Shown: positions 4,929 through 5,537 of the stretch, one piece after another
Layout of the letters: every line of letters begins with the position of its first letter
How positions within the stretch are numbered: the first letter of the stretch is position 1
Origin: Parcubacteria group bacterium CG10_big_fil_rev_8_21_14_0_10_38_31
GTDB lineage: Bacteria; Patescibacteriota; Minisyncoccia; GCA-002772825
Length of the DNA: 5,537 nt
Reading direction: 5' to 3'
NCBI GenBank assembly: GCA_002772825.1
Contig: PFDM01000053.1
Location: 1,484 to 7,020 of the forward strand
Translations under genes and position numbers: made by a program
Notes under the pieces: generated by a model
Told to the model about the DNA's origin: nothing
Seen by the model: only the letters and a program-made list of their open reading frames with translations
The model's database searches: none

Positions 4929-5537
4929 ATGATAATTGACGGGAAAAAAATAGCAGAAGATATAAAGCAAGAGTTAAAGAAGGAAATTGAGTTAATGAGT
5001 AAAGAGCTTAAGCTTGTAATTGTTCAGGTCGGAGACGATCCGGCTTCTTTGAAATTTGTAGAAAAGAAAGAAGAGTTTGCCAAAGAGATTGGAGTAAAGA
5101 CAAAAGTCTTCAAATTATCTAAAGACATCTCTACTGGCAAATTACGTAAAAAGATATCAGAGATTGCCCACTCTCCAGTTGGAGGTAAGCAATGTTTTGG
5201 GATTATAATCCAGCTTCCTCTGCCCCTCCATATAAATACTCAATATATTTTAGACAGTATCCCGACAGGGAAAGATGTGGATGTTTTATCCAAGAGGGCG
5301 ATGGGGGAGTTTGTAGTAAGTAAAAGTAAAATACTACCACCGGTCGTCGGTGCCATAAAAGAGATTCTTTCACTTGGCGGCTCAACCGCCAAGTTGACGG
5401 GGAAAAATGTGGTCGTAGTGGGTGCCGGTCTTTTAGTGGGTAAACCTGTGGCGATCTGGCTTATAAACGAAGGTGCCACGGTTTCTGTATTGGGTAAAAA
5501 TACCTTAGACCTTAAACCTTTCACTTTGATGGCTGAT
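4929..5537 (+). CDS. folD: Bifunctional methylene-THF dehydrogenase/methenyl-THF cyclohydrolase, 3' end cut by window
   Basis: FolD oxidises 5,10-methylene-tetrahydrofolate and hydrolyses the product to 10-formyl-tetrahydrofolate, the step after GlyA. The frame is open from the ATG to the last base, giving 203 of an expected 280 or so residues; the missing part holds the C-terminal PGGVGP region. Matching motifs are IIDGKKIA (2-9), VGDDPAS (34-40), GIIIQLPLP (91-99), PTGKDVDV (112-119) and VGAGLLVGKP (164-173). K47, Q95 and D118 align with the catalytic Lys, Gln and Asp of known FolD. Several normally conserved parts differ: the Tyr in S-x-x-Y-V-x-x-K is F43, the PCTP segment is PPVV (137-140), DVDGFHP is DVDVLSK, and the C-H-S-type cofactor loop is LGK (188-190). 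There is no clear Shine-Dalgarno. An upstream terminator suggests separate transcription. The fold assignment is firm; cofactor choice and full dual activity are less certain. Confidence 0.93.
   Translation, partial: MIIDGKKIAEDIKQELKKEIELMSKELKLVIVQVGDDPASLKFVEKKEEFAKEIGVKTKVFKLSKDISTGKLRKKISEIAHSPVGGKQCFGIIIQLPLPLHINTQYILDSIPTGKDVDVLSKRAMGEFVVSKSKILPPVVGAIKEILSLGGSTAKLTGKNVVVVGAGLLVGKPVAIWLINEGATVSVLGKNTLDLKPFTLMAD
5372..5394. repeat. GC-rich hairpin inside folD, related to the pre-glyA hairpin
   Basis: ACTTGGCGG (5372-5380) pairs exactly with CCGCCAAGT (5386-5394) around a CTCAA loop. It lies in frame and encodes the loop around residues 148-156, before the nucleotide-binding strand. The ten bases CGGCTCAACC (5378-5387) also occur at 2938-2947 in the hairpin before glyA. 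On the minus strand that hairpin reads CGGCTCAACCCGCC, which differs from the folD CGGCTCAACCGCC by one extra C. The shared core suggests one small palindromic sequence family, but two copies cannot prove it. Confidence 0.5.

Overview
The window is AT-rich bacterial DNA with six tightly spaced genes, all on the + strand. The mix suggests a Patescibacteria/CPR (Parcubacteria-like) genome. Support comes from small compact genes, a short single-span protein with a Cys-rich C-x-D-G...D-C-G-G-x-C motif overlapping rodA, a small exported SH3b protein, and divergent GlyA and FolD proteins. This lineage call is inference from gene style and motifs; no marker gene here proves it.

Layout. Positions 56-817 encode an unrecognised membrane-anchored extracytoplasmic protein. 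Its last 17 bases overlap the start of rodA (801-1928), the SEDS glycosyltransferase of lateral cell-wall synthesis, so the two look like one translationally coupled unit. A 156-base intergenic region follows. It holds a perfect 16-base palindrome (1950-1965), a small hairpin and a consensus sigma70-type promoter (TTGACA, 16 bases, TATAAT). That promoter drives an exported SH3b-domain protein (2085-2912). A 19-bp perfect hairpin (2930-2975) sits between this gene and glyA (2977-4185, serine hydroxymethyltransferase) and ends one base before the glyA ATG. An orphan basic protein (4260-4844) follows, the only gene here with a strong Shine-Dalgarno sequence, and then a good intrinsic terminator (4867-4898). 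The last gene, from 4929, is folD, cut by the window end after 203 codons.

The genes form two themes. The left part concerns the cell envelope: RodA, its membrane-anchored partner gene and the secreted SH3b protein. The right part concerns one-carbon metabolism. GlyA makes 5,10-methylene-tetrahydrofolate from serine, and FolD oxidises it to 10-formyl-tetrahydrofolate. The orphan gene and terminator between them argue against one simple glyA-folD operon.

I see no mobile element, CRISPR array, tRNA or rRNA, and nothing I would call a new multi-gene system. The points most worth checking are the hairpin sequence shared between the glyA upstream region and the folD coding region, the hairpin placed against the glyA start codon, the changed FolD motifs, and the orphan gene with the unusual ribosome binding site.
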